Shown here: one piece after another, positions 1 to 6,321 of the stretch
Layout of the letters: every line of letters begins with the position of its first letter
Position numbering within the stretch: position 1 is the stretch's first letter
NCBI GenBank assembly: GCA_030038695.1
Contig: JASHSN010000029.1
Location: forward strand, 1-9,464
Reading direction: 5' to 3'
Source of the DNA: Nitrososphaeraceae archaeon
GTDB lineage: Archaea > Thermoproteota > Nitrososphaeria > Nitrososphaerales > Nitrososphaeraceae
Length of the DNA: 9,464 nt
Notes under the pieces: model-generated
What the model saw: only the letters and a program-made list of their open reading frames with translations
Told to the model about the DNA's origin: nothing
Database searches by the model: none
Made by a program: the position numbers and the translations under genes

Positions 1-1878
1 CTGATGAAAAATGCAGAGCTTCGTCATTTGGATGGAGTTAAAGGTAAAATCCAAATAAGTGACACGGAACTCATTGTTACTGCCAACACTGAAAACGAAG
101 AATCACACGAGACTGCTCAAGTCATTTACAGTAATGTAAAACAATTAGTAGAACAGCAGCAATCTCTATTCGAAATTGTCTGGAAAAAGGCGATTCCGGC
201 TGAGCAGAAAATAAGAGAAATAGAGGATGGAATAGAACCACCTGAAACTAAAGTTTTAGAAAATCCAGAAGAAATATTCAATCATATGAGGCACGTTCTT
301 GAAAATGCATCTAAAAGATTAATATGTTCATCCAGCGGTGGAATGCATTTGGCTTATAATAATTTCTTTGATCAGTACAAGAAAATACTTGATAAACATA
401 AAAAAGGAATGGGAGAGGGTATCCGATGGCTAACAACCATAGATAAAGAGAATAAAGATTTAGTTGAAGTATTTATGAATGCTGGAGTGCAAGTAAGACA
501 TCTCGGAATTCTACCACCAATCAATTTTGCTGCAGATAATACACACTTCTATGCTACCATAGACAAGATGGAAGCAGGTAAAATAATGCAGAGTCTCTTG
601 ACCAGTAATGAGTCTACTTACGTTAACTATTATTCCTCTTTATTTGAAAGATTATGGAATAATGGAATCGATGCTGAAACAAGAATAAGGGATATTGAAG
701 AAGGCATAGACTCTGCAAATCTCGAGATGATTCAAAACTCCCATGAAGCATTAGAACGTGCCTCGAGTCTAATAAGAACTGCAAAAGAAGAAGCATTGAT
801 TATGTATTCAACACCAAACGGATTTCGTAGACGGTTGCAGATGGGTGCATTACAGCTATTCAAGGATACAATCGAGAAACATCCCAATGTAAAAATCAAA
901 TTGCTTATCCCCAGTGACGAACAAATGACAGCAACCGTCGGGAAAGCAAAGTTGGAATCTCCGCAGTGGGTTGATTTTAGAATTTATGAACAGAGTTTGA
1001 AGAGTAGAATCACGATTGTATTGGTTGACAAAAGAGAATGTATTATCGTGGAAACTAAGGATGATGCAAAAGAGGATTCATATGCTGCTATAGGCTTGTC
1101 TGTGTACTCTAATAGCAAATCAATCGTTCTATCATATGCCTCCATATTCGAAAGCCTCTGGAGACAAACTGAGTTGTATGAACAATTAAAAATTCATGAC
1201 AAAATGCAAAAGGAATTCATTAACATAACTGCACATGAATTACGAACCCCTGTTCAACCTATACTTGTATTGACTGAGGTTCTTCGTGCCAGTGCAAAAG
1301 ATAACGAAGAACATAAATTGCTAGACTCGATTGTTAAAGGCGCACAAAGATTGCAGAAGCTTTCTAACGATATTCTAGATGTTACGAGGATTGAGAGTAA
1401 CTCGCTACAACTAATTAAAGAGAAATTCAATGTAAATAATGTAATTTTGGATGTAATGACAGACATGAAAAGACAGATTGTAAACGACAAGGTCAAATTA
1501 TTTTCATACAAACCAAAGGAGGAGGTCTTTGTAGAAGCTGATAGAGAACGAATTATTCAAGTTATTTCTAATCTGTTAAATAATGCTATTAAATTCACCG
1601 AGGAAGGTACTATATCCGTTAGTACTGAAGTTAAAGGCAATAGTAAGAGGGAGGTTTTCGTTACCATAAAGGATACCGGTCAAGGAATAGACCCTGAGAT
1701 AGAGTCTAGATTATTTTCAAAATTTGCATCAAAATCATTCCAAGGCACAGGCCTAGGATTGTTTATCTCTAAAAATATAGTTGAAGCACACGGAGGTAAG
1801 ATATGGGCTGAGAACAACTCTGATGGCAAGGGAGCAACATTTGTTTTTAACCTTCCAGTCAGTCAAGAACTTAAATAG
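1..1878 (+). CDS. Cytosolic sensor histidine kinase with repeated sensor modules (5' end probably outside window)
   Basis: An ATP-dependent protein-histidine kinase that would phosphorylate a response regulator or other partner not present here. Residues are numbered from the ATG at 4. The H-box is at 405-418 (FINITAHELRTPVQ, phospho-acceptor H411), the N-box at 523-532 (NLLNNAIKFT, N527), the G1 box at 557-563 (DTGQGID), followed by LFSKF and the G2 box at 581-590 (GTGLGLFISK), so both HisKA and HATPase_c domains are complete. The N-terminal 395 residues have no membrane segment and contain a recurring module ending in SLFEIVW (54-60), SLFERLW (212-218) and SIFESLW (380-386), the first two followed by an I-R-x-I-E-x-G-I helix. 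This resembles the TrmB/PLD-like sensor repeats of Nitrososphaerales kinases. The first copy starts mid-module and the frame is open to base 1 (CTG), so the gene very probably begins upstream and ATG 4 is internal. The signal sensed is unknown. Confidence 0.93.
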   Translation: MMKNAELRHLDGVKGKIQISDTELIVTANTENEESHETAQVIYSNVKQLVEQQQSLFEIVWKKAIPAEQKIREIEDGIEPPETKVLENPEEIFNHMRHVLENASKRLICSSSGGMHLAYNNFFDQYKKILDKHKKGMGEGIRWLTTIDKENKDLVEVFMNAGVQVRHLGILPPINFAADNTHFYATIDKMEAGKIMQSLLTSNESTYVNYYSSLFERLWNNGIDAETRIRDIEEGIDSANLEMIQNSHEALERASSLIRTAKEEALIMYSTPNGFRRRLQMGALQLFKDTIEKHPNVKIKLLIPSDEQMTATVGKAKLESPQWVDFRIYEQSLKSRITIVLVDKRECIIVETKDDAKEDSYAAIGLSVYSNSKSIVLSYASIFESLWRQTELYEQLKIHDKMQKEFINITAHELRTPVQPILVLTEVLRASAKDNEEHKLLDSIVKGAQRLQKLSNDILDVTRIESNSLQLIKEKFNVNNVILDVMTDMKRQIVNDKVKLFSYKPKEEVFVEADRERIIQVISNLLNNAIKFTEEGTISVSTEVKGNSKREVFVTIKDTGQGIDPEIESRLFSKFASKSFQGTGLGLFISKNIVEAHGGKIWAENNSDGKGATFVFNLPVSQELK

Positions 1879-2005
1879 CAAATCAGGCGTTGTGGTTGCT
1901 GTTTACAAGTTCGTTATTCATTCATTATCATAAAATAACTAAATCCATGACGCTTGATGATTGGCCACAACTGCGTTAAGCATGCAGATCCGTTGGTTTG
2001 TTCAG

Positions 2006-2188
2006 CTACTGTCTAAGGCCCTCTAATTGTCGATGGTCTCTTATGTCTTCGGCAATTCTGTATGCCGCCGCATCAACTGGAATCCTATCCTTATCCGCTT
2101 TCTCAAATACTGCTGAATGAAACGCTAGGAGTTCACTTATGCCAACTTTGAATCGCATTATTTCTCGATAGGTGTTTGTAAGGGCCAT
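2006..2188 (-). CDS. Short hypothetical protein, possibly the 3' remnant of a larger gene
   Basis: The frame is open from 2284 down to the stop at 2006 (92 codons), but the only ATG lies at 2188, giving 60 residues. The coding-like sequence continues upstream of that ATG (for example LTGRFLKDARDWDATAY) until a TAG at 2285-2287, with no ATG, GTG or TTG between. The composition is protein-like, with amphipathic helices and a C-terminal stretch AVFEKADKDRIPVDAAAY. This faintly recalls the last helices of Glu/Leu/Phe/Val dehydrogenases (VFE.A....IP..AA..IAE), but the likeness is weak and I do not assign it. The missing start and the upstream stop suggest a truncated or decayed gene. It lies tail to tail with the kinase gene at 1-1878. 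Confidence 0.4.
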   Translation of the reverse strand: MALTNTYREIMRFKVGISELLAFHSAVFEKADKDRIPVDAAAYRIAEDIRDHRQLEGLRQ

Positions 2189-2245
2189 GTAAGCAGTAGC
2201 ATCCCAGTCACGAGCATCTTTGAGAAACCTGCCTGTAAGTCGGTC

Positions 2246-2257
2246 CTCGATTTCGAG
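2246..2257. promoter_or_regulatory. Short palindrome CTCGA-TT-TCGAG inside the upstream open frame of the 2006-2188 ORF
   Basis: Perfect 5-bp arms around two bases. On the minus strand it lies just downstream of a TATA-like AGTATATCTT (about 2262-2271), where an operator could sit if transcription of the 2006-2188 ORF starts nearby. It equally falls within coding-like sequence, so it may be chance. Confidence 0.2.
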
Positions 2258-2411
2258 ATATAAGATATACTTTAGATTATTGCGCTAATAATACCAATCC
2301 TTGCTACAATGTCGCAATGGCAGTAGATCATATTGTAAAACACTTTGGATCTATTATCCTATTCCGTAACGCTGTGTATCTATTTGATCAGACAACACTT
2401 GTTTATGCTTT

Positions 2412-2666
2412 TTATTGTGTGGGTGGTACTACAGGTGTCGCTGTAGCGAATCTGGCTCCTACTTGATTGACTTGAACCTTAAGCTTTTGTCCGGGCTTGC
2501 CATTCTTGACGAAAATAACGTATCCCTGGACTCGTGCAATACCATCTCCCTGTCTGCTGACCTCTGTAACATCTACTTCGTACTCTTTGCCTATTTCTAC
2601 TGGTTTTGGAGCAAAACCTCTGTTAAAGTCTCTACTACCTCCACCACCGTATCTTCCGTAACTCAT
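2412..2666 (-). CDS. Small stand-alone TRAM-domain RNA-binding protein
   Basis: An 84-residue protein. A glycine/arginine-rich N-terminal tail (MSYGRYGGGGSRDFNRGF) is followed by one TRAM domain from about residue 22 to 78, with the typical pieces VEIGKEYEVDVTEVSRQGDG, IARVQGYVIFVKN and GKPGQKLKVQVNQVGARFA. TRAM is the OB-like RNA-binding fold also found in TrmA/RumA and MiaB enzymes. Archaea encode single-domain versions of about this length that act as RNA chaperones, often cold-induced. The RGG-like tail probably adds nonspecific RNA contacts. The ATG at 2664-2666 is chosen because a TATA-like box lies about 31 nt upstream and no Shine-Dalgarno is suitably placed (a GGGGAG lies 21 nt away), which fits a near-leaderless mRNA. 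An open frame on the opposite strand at 2415-2795 is a shadow of this gene. Confidence 0.92.
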   Translation of the reverse strand: MSYGRYGGGGSRDFNRGFAPKPVEIGKEYEVDVTEVSRQGDGIARVQGYVIFVKNGKPGQKLKVQVNQVGARFATATPVVPPTQ

Positions 2667-2693
2667 TTGTACAAGTCAGTTAATTTTCTCCCC

Positions 2694-2701
2694 AATATAA
2701 A
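2694..2701 (-). promoter_or_regulatory. TATA-box of the TRAM gene
   Basis: On the minus strand this reads TTTATATT, centred about 31 nt before the ATG at 2666. Archaeal TATA boxes sit about 26 nt before the transcription start, so the mRNA would have a leader of only a few bases. Confidence 0.55.
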
Positions 2702-2800
2702 CGGGCTATATCCGCAGTCTTGCGATATTAGACTATTTAGGATATGTGCTAGGCCTAGTGCACCTCAGATGATGGCGATGAGGAAGGTTCATTAGTAGGT

Positions 2801-2808
2801 AAAAAAAA
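2801..2808 (-). terminator. T8 tract on the minus strand, possible terminator
   Basis: A8 on the plus strand, read as T8 on the minus strand. It lies about 90 nt downstream of the candidate micro-ORF at 2900-3010 and upstream of the TRAM promoter, so it could separate the two minus-strand units. Confidence 0.3.
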
Positions 2809-2877
2809 TGTAACTAATGATAGTACGATAAAGCTTAATTGAGCAAGAGTATATAACTATCCCCAATCTGTTTCCTA

Positions 2878-2885
2878 TTTTTTTT
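2878..2885 (+). terminator. T8 tract, possible T-rich terminator
   Basis: Eight consecutive T on the plus strand. Archaeal termination often needs only a T-run in the non-template strand. No plus-strand gene that would need it is evident just upstream, so its role is uncertain. Confidence 0.25.
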
Positions 2886-2899
2886 ACGCACAAAAGGAT

Positions 2900-3010
2900 T
2901 CAGGAGAGTGCTGCTGCCGCTGCAATTAGCAACCTTTTTCCCACCACGCTCACCAGGGCCCCGAGCACCCTCGATACTTCTGTATGGACTGTAGTGCCAT
3001 TCGGATACAT
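2900..3010 (-). CDS. Candidate 36-residue hydrophobic-tailed micro-protein
   Basis: ATG at 3008-3010, stop TGA at 2900-2902. The N-terminus is polar (MYPNGTTVHTEVSRVLGALV) and the C-terminus is hydrophobic and alanine-rich (KRLLIAAAAALS). The sequence is GC-richer than its surroundings. An ATATGATAA element lies about 35-40 nt before the ATG and could be a poor TATA box. No family is recognised and a chance open frame in a GC-rich patch is a real alternative. Confidence 0.25.
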   Translation of the reverse strand: MYPNGTTVHTEVSRVLGALVSVVGKRLLIAAAAALS

Positions 3011-3175
3011 TGTTTTATTATGATGCGCGGCCTTTAGCTCAGTTTATCATATTTCTGGACATTGCAGTAGCAAGTTTACTAGGAGATGGTGATTGGTCCT
3101 AACGCCCCTCTTTGCTGTTTTTTGAGGCGCCAAGACGTGTCCATTAGTCACTCGGCGGAAAATTCGTAGGGTATT

Positions 3176-3370
3176 ATGTTACGGACATTCTCATCATATC
3201 ATTCTTGCCTTTTACGGAATTCTGTGTATAGTTATGTAATCAATCTCCACAAGATGCGCATAAAATTGGAATGGGCTAATATCAGGTTACGAGAAAGAAA
3301 CGAATCATTCCTAAATAATAAGTTAGATCAGCTTCGTATGTTGAATAGGCAGGGGTGGATGCCTATTTAG
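3176..3370 (+). CDS. Candidate small hypothetical protein
   Basis: A 64-codon frame from the ATG at 3176. An internal ATG at 3254 would give 38 residues beginning MRIKLEWANIRLRERNES, a charged and helical stretch that looks more protein-like than the Ser/Tyr-rich part before it. It ends LNRQGWMPI. No SD, strong TATA box or family is recognised and no neighbour supports it. It may be a micro-gene starting at 3254 or chance. Confidence 0.25.
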   Translation: MLRTFSSYHSCLLRNSVYSYVINLHKMRIKLEWANIRLRERNESFLNNKLDQLRMLNRQGWMPI

Positions 3371-3384
3371 CAGCAGTAACATTT

Positions 3385-3558
3385 CTAAATGCTTTTTAGT
3401 ACTTCCCTCCACTCATCGAAGTATGAACAAGCTTCCAGTTTTCGAGCTTCCTTATACGTGCCTCCAATTCTCTTATTTGTCACCCCATTACAACACTTTC
3501 TACGATGGCAGAAGAAGCTTCTGTTTTTTATTACAGCATTTCTATGGAATAATGTCAT
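3385..3558 (-). CDS. Candidate small Cys-rich protein or decayed gene
   Basis: ATG at 3556-3558, stop TAG at 3385-3387, 57 residues. The middle contains a Cys/His/Arg cluster (FFCHRRKCCNG) and the end is a charged helix (CSYFDEWREVLKSI). A second minus-strand frame over 3396-3460 encodes a coiled-coil-like IRELEARIRKLENWK, and a third starting at ATG 3632-3634 gives MNPSSSQILSTINDLEMTR. Three protein-like frames in succession may mean one gene broken by frameshifts. No family is recognised. The plus-strand frame at 3389-3619 overlaps this and looks like non-coding shadow. Confidence 0.3.
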   Translation of the reverse strand: MTLFHRNAVIKNRSFFCHRRKCCNGVTNKRIGGTYKEARKLEACSYFDEWREVLKSI

Positions 3559-3798
3559 CTGTCTGAGGATGTTCTTACCGTGTCATCTCAAGATCATTTA
3601 TCGTGGAGAGAATCTGTGATGAGGATGGATTCATAATAAATAAAAGGCTGAATGGATTTCTAGATGTCCAGATTAATAAAGTACAATAGAACAAAATACA
3701 GATTTGGTTTACTGAATTAACTATTATAATGGTTAACTCATTCTTGTATACACAATTATCTTTCTCAGCTATTTTATAACTTCAAGTAAAGGAGCGCA

Positions 3799-3806
3799 GA
3801 TATATC
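3799..3806 (+). promoter_or_regulatory. TATA-box of the PRC-barrel-like gene
   Basis: GATATATC centred about 28 nt before the ATG at 3831, the spacing expected for a leaderless or almost leaderless transcript. No SD-like sequence lies close to the ATG. Confidence 0.5.
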
Positions 3807-3830
3807 ATAATCGACAAGAATTGGCATATA

Positions 3831-4061
3831 ATGAATTCATTAGATTGGGATGAAATAACAAAAGCTAGAAAGATGGTCAAAGCTAATGATGCAAGTTCAT
3901 GCGGAAATGCAATTGCAGAATATCGTGATAATATCGTGATATTAGAACATGGTGTAAACTTTCGTAAGTATGTGATTCCAAAATCGAAGGTTGAACGATA
4001 TGATGGAAGGGATATTTATCTGAGAATACCTCGCAGCATGCTCTCAAAGTTTGACTTCTGA
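3831..4061 (+). CDS. Small PRC-barrel-like protein
   Basis: A 76-residue soluble protein. After an N-terminal segment that begins LDWDEITKARKMVKANDASS, it has a repeated-strand pattern: IAEYRDNIVILEHG, then FRKYVIPKSKVERYDGRDIY, then LRIPRSMLSKFDF. The order 'conserved W..., small turn, strand, hydrophobic strand, Y-x-IPK-x-x-VE-x-YDG, strand' matches the many small PRC-barrel/DUF2171-like proteins of thaumarchaea. PRC barrels mediate protein interactions or gene-specific roles such as rRNA maturation and photosynthetic electron transfer; the role of these stand-alone archaeal versions is unknown. The start is supported by the TATA box 28 nt upstream. Transcribed alone, with about 120 bp to the next gene. 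Confidence 0.7.
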   Translation: MNSLDWDEITKARKMVKANDASSCGNAIAEYRDNIVILEHGVNFRKYVIPKSKVERYDGRDIYLRIPRSMLSKFDF

Positions 4062-4181
4062 TCAATCATTGTTATTCAATGGTCTGCATTCTCAATTCGG
4101 GCTTAATTACGATATGTTCGACAATATGAATTGGCAAGCTACAACTACCTTATTTGATGGTGCATTAGAGGCGTCATTCAA

Positions 4182-5006
4182 CTGAAATCGAAGCCTATTC
4201 TATCGTTTCCGTCCTTGCTGTATATTCTAGTGATAATTACAGGTGCTATTTTTATTGGATGCCTCAGTACAATTACCATTTCAGAAGGAAAAACAGAAAC
4301 CACCACGCAAACACACCAATTCAAAACAGAAGGTAATACCACGCAAACACAATTCAAAACAGAAGGTAATACCACTAATACAACCTCGCATAGCATAGCA
4401 TTGAGACTCCATAATGATAACACAGGCAATTCCACTTCAAACATTAAAAAAGAAAATAATAATAACGAAGTTGCTATATCTGGGGGGACTCTATCCGCTA
4501 CGTTGACAAGACCACTGTCTACATCTAATAAGGATAATTATGATAATAATGCCAAACCGCTATCAATCTCAATTCAATCGTCACAGAATATTGTCAATGG
4601 CAAAGGAACATCAACTGTAACTGCTATAGCTTACGATCCCACTACAGATAAAAAAATTGACAACGCTATTGTAAAACTAAAGATTACCTTTACTTCTAAC
4701 GATACATCTAAGGAAATCGTAGGTCATAGTGGAGAGGTTACCTATTCTGTCAAAATAAAACCGAATTCAAAAGATAACAGCAATATCAGTTTTAGGACCA
4801 CAGTACAGGCATTTGCACCTGGTTATATATCCACCTCGAAGGTATCCTCGTACTCATCATCATCTTCTACATTAGTAATGACAGATAACAGCCATCAGGA
4901 GTCTATTATTAATAACAATGCTTCTAGCAATCTTGCGCAAAATATAATAAAAAATGTTCGAAAAGAACTTGAACAAAATGGTATTGATTTTTCTCTTGAA
5001 AATTAG
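4182..5006 (+). CDS. Exported Asn/Ser/Thr-rich surface protein with an Ig-like domain
   Basis: An N-terminal export signal is followed by a low-complexity, sequon-rich linker and a beta-sandwich-like region. The nearest standard start is TTG at 4215, but that begins inside the hydrophobic core with no basic residue. The same frame is open upstream, and CTG at 4182 adds KSKPILSFPS, a proper basic n-region, with GAGG at 4168-4171 ten bases before it, so I prefer CTG (274 residues). The core ILVIITGAIFIGC could end in a lipobox-like FIGC (Cys 27) or be a simple signal or anchor. Residues about 42-66 contain a duplicated QFKTEGNTT motif. Residues about 126-215 (LSISIQSSQNIVNGKGTSTV onward) alternate strands as in bacterial Ig-like/invasin domains. 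Numerous N-x-T/S sites suggest N-glycosylation. A cell-surface adhesion or structural role is inferred; no enzyme motif is visible. Confidence 0.75.
   Translation: MKSKPILSFPSLLYILVIITGAIFIGCLSTITISEGKTETTTQTHQFKTEGNTTQTQFKTEGNTTNTTSHSIALRLHNDNTGNSTSNIKKENNNNEVAISGGTLSATLTRPLSTSNKDNYDNNAKPLSISIQSSQNIVNGKGTSTVTAIAYDPTTDKKIDNAIVKLKITFTSNDTSKEIVGHSGEVTYSVKIKPNSKDNSNISFRTTVQAFAPGYISTSKVSSYSSSSSTLVMTDNSHQESIINNNASSNLAQNIIKNVRKELEQNGIDFSLEN
4302..4370 (+). repeat. In-frame tandem repeat (36 bp + 33 bp) in the surface-protein gene
   Basis: Copy 1 is 4302-4337 and copy 2 is 4338-4370. They are identical apart from one codon and a three-base change, and encode TTQTHQFKTEGN and TTQTQFKTEGN, followed by a TTNT fragment. 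Near-identity at the DNA level points to a recent slippage or duplication in the linker after the signal peptide. Confidence 0.8.
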
Positions 5007-5012
5007 TATATC

Positions 5013-5234
5013 ATGACTAGGGTTCACATATTGGAATCTGAAAACGTTTTTGATGAAATGTTTTCAATTGCTCACTTGTATAATTCAGCATCTTCTTATA
5101 CTGCTAAACCAATCCACATACAACCAATTTTTATGTCTATCATATTTCATCATTATAAACAGCTTGCAAGGCTGTCTAGGGAAATTGAAGAGGTTAAGCG
5201 AATGAATGATAACTCAACTATCTGTAGAAATTAG
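5013..5234 (+). CDS. Small hypothetical protein downstream of the surface-protein gene
   Basis: A 73-residue frame starting with ATG only 6 nt after the surface-protein stop, so probably co-transcribed. The sequence is mixed: VHILESENVFDEMFSIAHLY, then a His/Ile-rich middle (FMSIIFHHYKQLARLSREIE) that may form an amphipathic helix, and a polar end. No signal peptide, SD or recognised domain. Tight spacing and reasonable codon use favour a real gene, but it is short and unsupported otherwise. Confidence 0.45.
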   Translation: MTRVHILESENVFDEMFSIAHLYNSASSYTAKPIHIQPIFMSIIFHHYKQLARLSREIEEVKRMNDNSTICRN

Positions 5235-5427
5235 ATTGTCAGGAATGCCTGTCGGGTACGTAGCCGTATAGAAGAGATATGAGGTTATCTACGTTGCATG
5301 TATACCATGACAGATTCAGGTTATAGTGTGTGTAATCCACTTCTATGATTCGATAATAGCAATCTACTACTTGGTAAATGAATGTGTGATAGAAATGCAA
5401 TCCCTCCGTTCTACCATTCTAAAACGA

Positions 5428-5434
5428 CTTAAAT
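5428..5434 (+). promoter_or_regulatory. TATA-like element before the THEP1 gene
   Basis: CTTAAAT centred about 25 nt before the ATG at 5456, consistent with leaderless transcription. A weak match on its own. The 221 bp from 5235 to here otherwise hold nothing I can recognise. Confidence 0.35.
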
Positions 5435-5455
5435 GCCTTCTTGCAGTCAAGAATA

Positions 5456-5974
5456 ATGACGATTATAGTTCTAACTGGAGCTCCAGGAGTCGGTAAGACC
5501 ACAGCTGTAATACGTGTTGCCAGAGAATTATAAGAAAGAGGAGTGAAAGTAGGGGGTATAGTTTCCAGAGAGATAAGAACCAATAATACAAGGATAGGAT
5601 TTGAATTCATCGATCTCACCACAAATGATAGAAGTGTTTTGGCATCTATCAGTGGAAATGGTCCTAAGGTTGGAAAATATTTCGTTAACGTAGCAGGGTG
5701 CCGCTTCGCAGCTGAACGATTGAAGAATGCAGTACGGAATTCGGACATCATCATTTGTGACGAGATTGGTCCTATGGAGCTCAAATCAAGAGAATTCGTA
5801 GACAGCGTAAAAAATTTACTTTATGTCGACAAGAAAGTAATTGTTGTTGTACACCAAAAGCTACAACATGTTGTAACAGACGAGTTCAGAGACAAATCTG
5901 CTCTTTTGATAAACCTCGGTTTGGAAAACAGAGACAAGGTTAATGAAATATTGCTCAAAAGGTTAATTGCTTGA
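5456..5974 (+). pseudogene. THEP1-family nucleoside-triphosphatase interrupted by an in-frame TAA
   Basis: THEP1 proteins are P-loop NTPases of about 175 residues, common in archaea and thermophiles; cellular role unclear. From ATG 5456 the frame encodes MTIIVLTGAPGVGKTT (Walker A, K14) and continues with VIRVAREL. It then meets TAA at 5531-5533 (codon 26) and resumes in the same frame with ERGVKVGGIVSREIR, a FEFIDL strand, SDIIICDEIGPMELKS (Walker B, D102-E103) and VVVHQK near the end. The total of 172 codons matches the family length, so only the stop is abnormal. Homologues usually have Lys, Gln or Glu near there, and one base change from AAA, CAA or GAA would give TAA. A restart at GTG 5543 would give 143 residues without the P-loop, hence inactive. 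Pseudogene by a single nonsense change, a base-call error or readthrough are the options, in that order. Confidence 0.88.
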
Positions 5975-6321
5975 ATGAGGAGATGGAGGAACCAAAATTC
6001 AATTTCTGTTTGTTGAACTATCACAACGGAAATGAAGGTATTGCATGGAAACTCGTTGGATTCTGGACGTTTCAAGACCAACAATCCACTTTGTAAGCCA
6101 CAGGATCTCTCGTAAGAAATTCAATTTACACTATCATATCCATGTTATTTATTCATACTGGACTCAGAAAACATTAAAACCACAACCTTCTCACTATACG
6201 ATGAATGAAGGTGTGGATAACTTAGTTCCCCCAGACGCCCATCATTTCATTAATACTCGAGATTTCACGCATTTTACAAAACATGTGATTACCGATTATT
6301 AATTGTAAAGGAAAATCAACG
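5975..6321 (+). other. Interval between the THEP1 pseudogene and the ATPase pseudogene
   Basis: About 350 bp without a secure gene. It contains the candidate ORF at 5983-6096, whose frame stays open past its stop to a TAA at 6175-6177, and an 85-codon frame at 6045-6302 of His/Tyr-rich, uneven composition that I regard as spurious. Confidence 0.4.
5983..6096 (+). CDS. Candidate 37-residue protein
   Basis: ATG at 5983-5985, eight bases after the THEP1 stop. GAGGAG directly abuts the ATG, which is too close for a normal SD. The product is protein-like (FNFCLLNYHNGNEGIAWKLV, then GFWTFQDQQ) with no recognised family. After its TAA the same frame runs another 26 codons (ATGSLVRNSIYTIISMLFIH...), so this may again be part of a decayed longer gene. 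Confidence 0.3.
   Translation: MEEPKFNFCLLNYHNGNEGIAWKLVGFWTFQDQQSTL

Larger units (their letters stand above)
2702..3830. other. Gene-poor interval of about 1.1 kb
   Basis: No confidently recognised gene. Contents: an A8 tract at 2801-2808 (a T8 tract on the minus strand) and a T8 tract at 2878-2885 on the plus strand, both possible T-rich archaeal terminators; a GC-richer patch around 2900-3160, against AT-rich flanks, holding a 36-codon minus-strand ORF; a 64-codon plus-strand ORF at 3176-3370; overlapping protein-like frames on the minus strand between 3385 and 3634; and an AT-rich stretch from 3620 to 3830 with an inverted repeat TTAAC (3717-3721) / GTTAA (3732-3736) and the promoter of the next gene. 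No tRNA or rRNA was seen. It may contain eroded genes. Confidence 0.5.

Noticed and set aside
1254..1511. Minus-strand 85-codon ORF within the kinase gene
   Set aside because: Antisense to the HisKA region of the kinase.
2415..2795. 126-codon plus-strand ORF
   Set aside because: It lies opposite the TRAM gene, is Cys/Ser/Leu-rich and has no domain; a shadow.
3011..3075. GGCCTTTAGCTCAGTTT-like stretch resembling a tRNA D-arm
   Set aside because: No cloverleaf: no acceptor stem, anticodon arm or T-arm could be found around it.
3389..3619. 76-codon plus-strand ORF
   Set aside because: Phe/Leu/His-rich translation without a promoter or family; the opposite strand looks more coding-like.
4178..4444. 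Minus-strand 88-codon ORF, Val/Cys/Leu-rich
   Set aside because: Antisense of the low-complexity repeat and signal-peptide region.
5419..6084. Minus-strand ORFs at 5419-5784 and 5821-6084
   Set aside because: Antisense to the THEP1 frame, whose Walker motifs are clear.
6045..6302. 85-codon plus-strand ORF
   Set aside because: Unbalanced His/Tyr/Thr-rich composition, no start signal and no motif.
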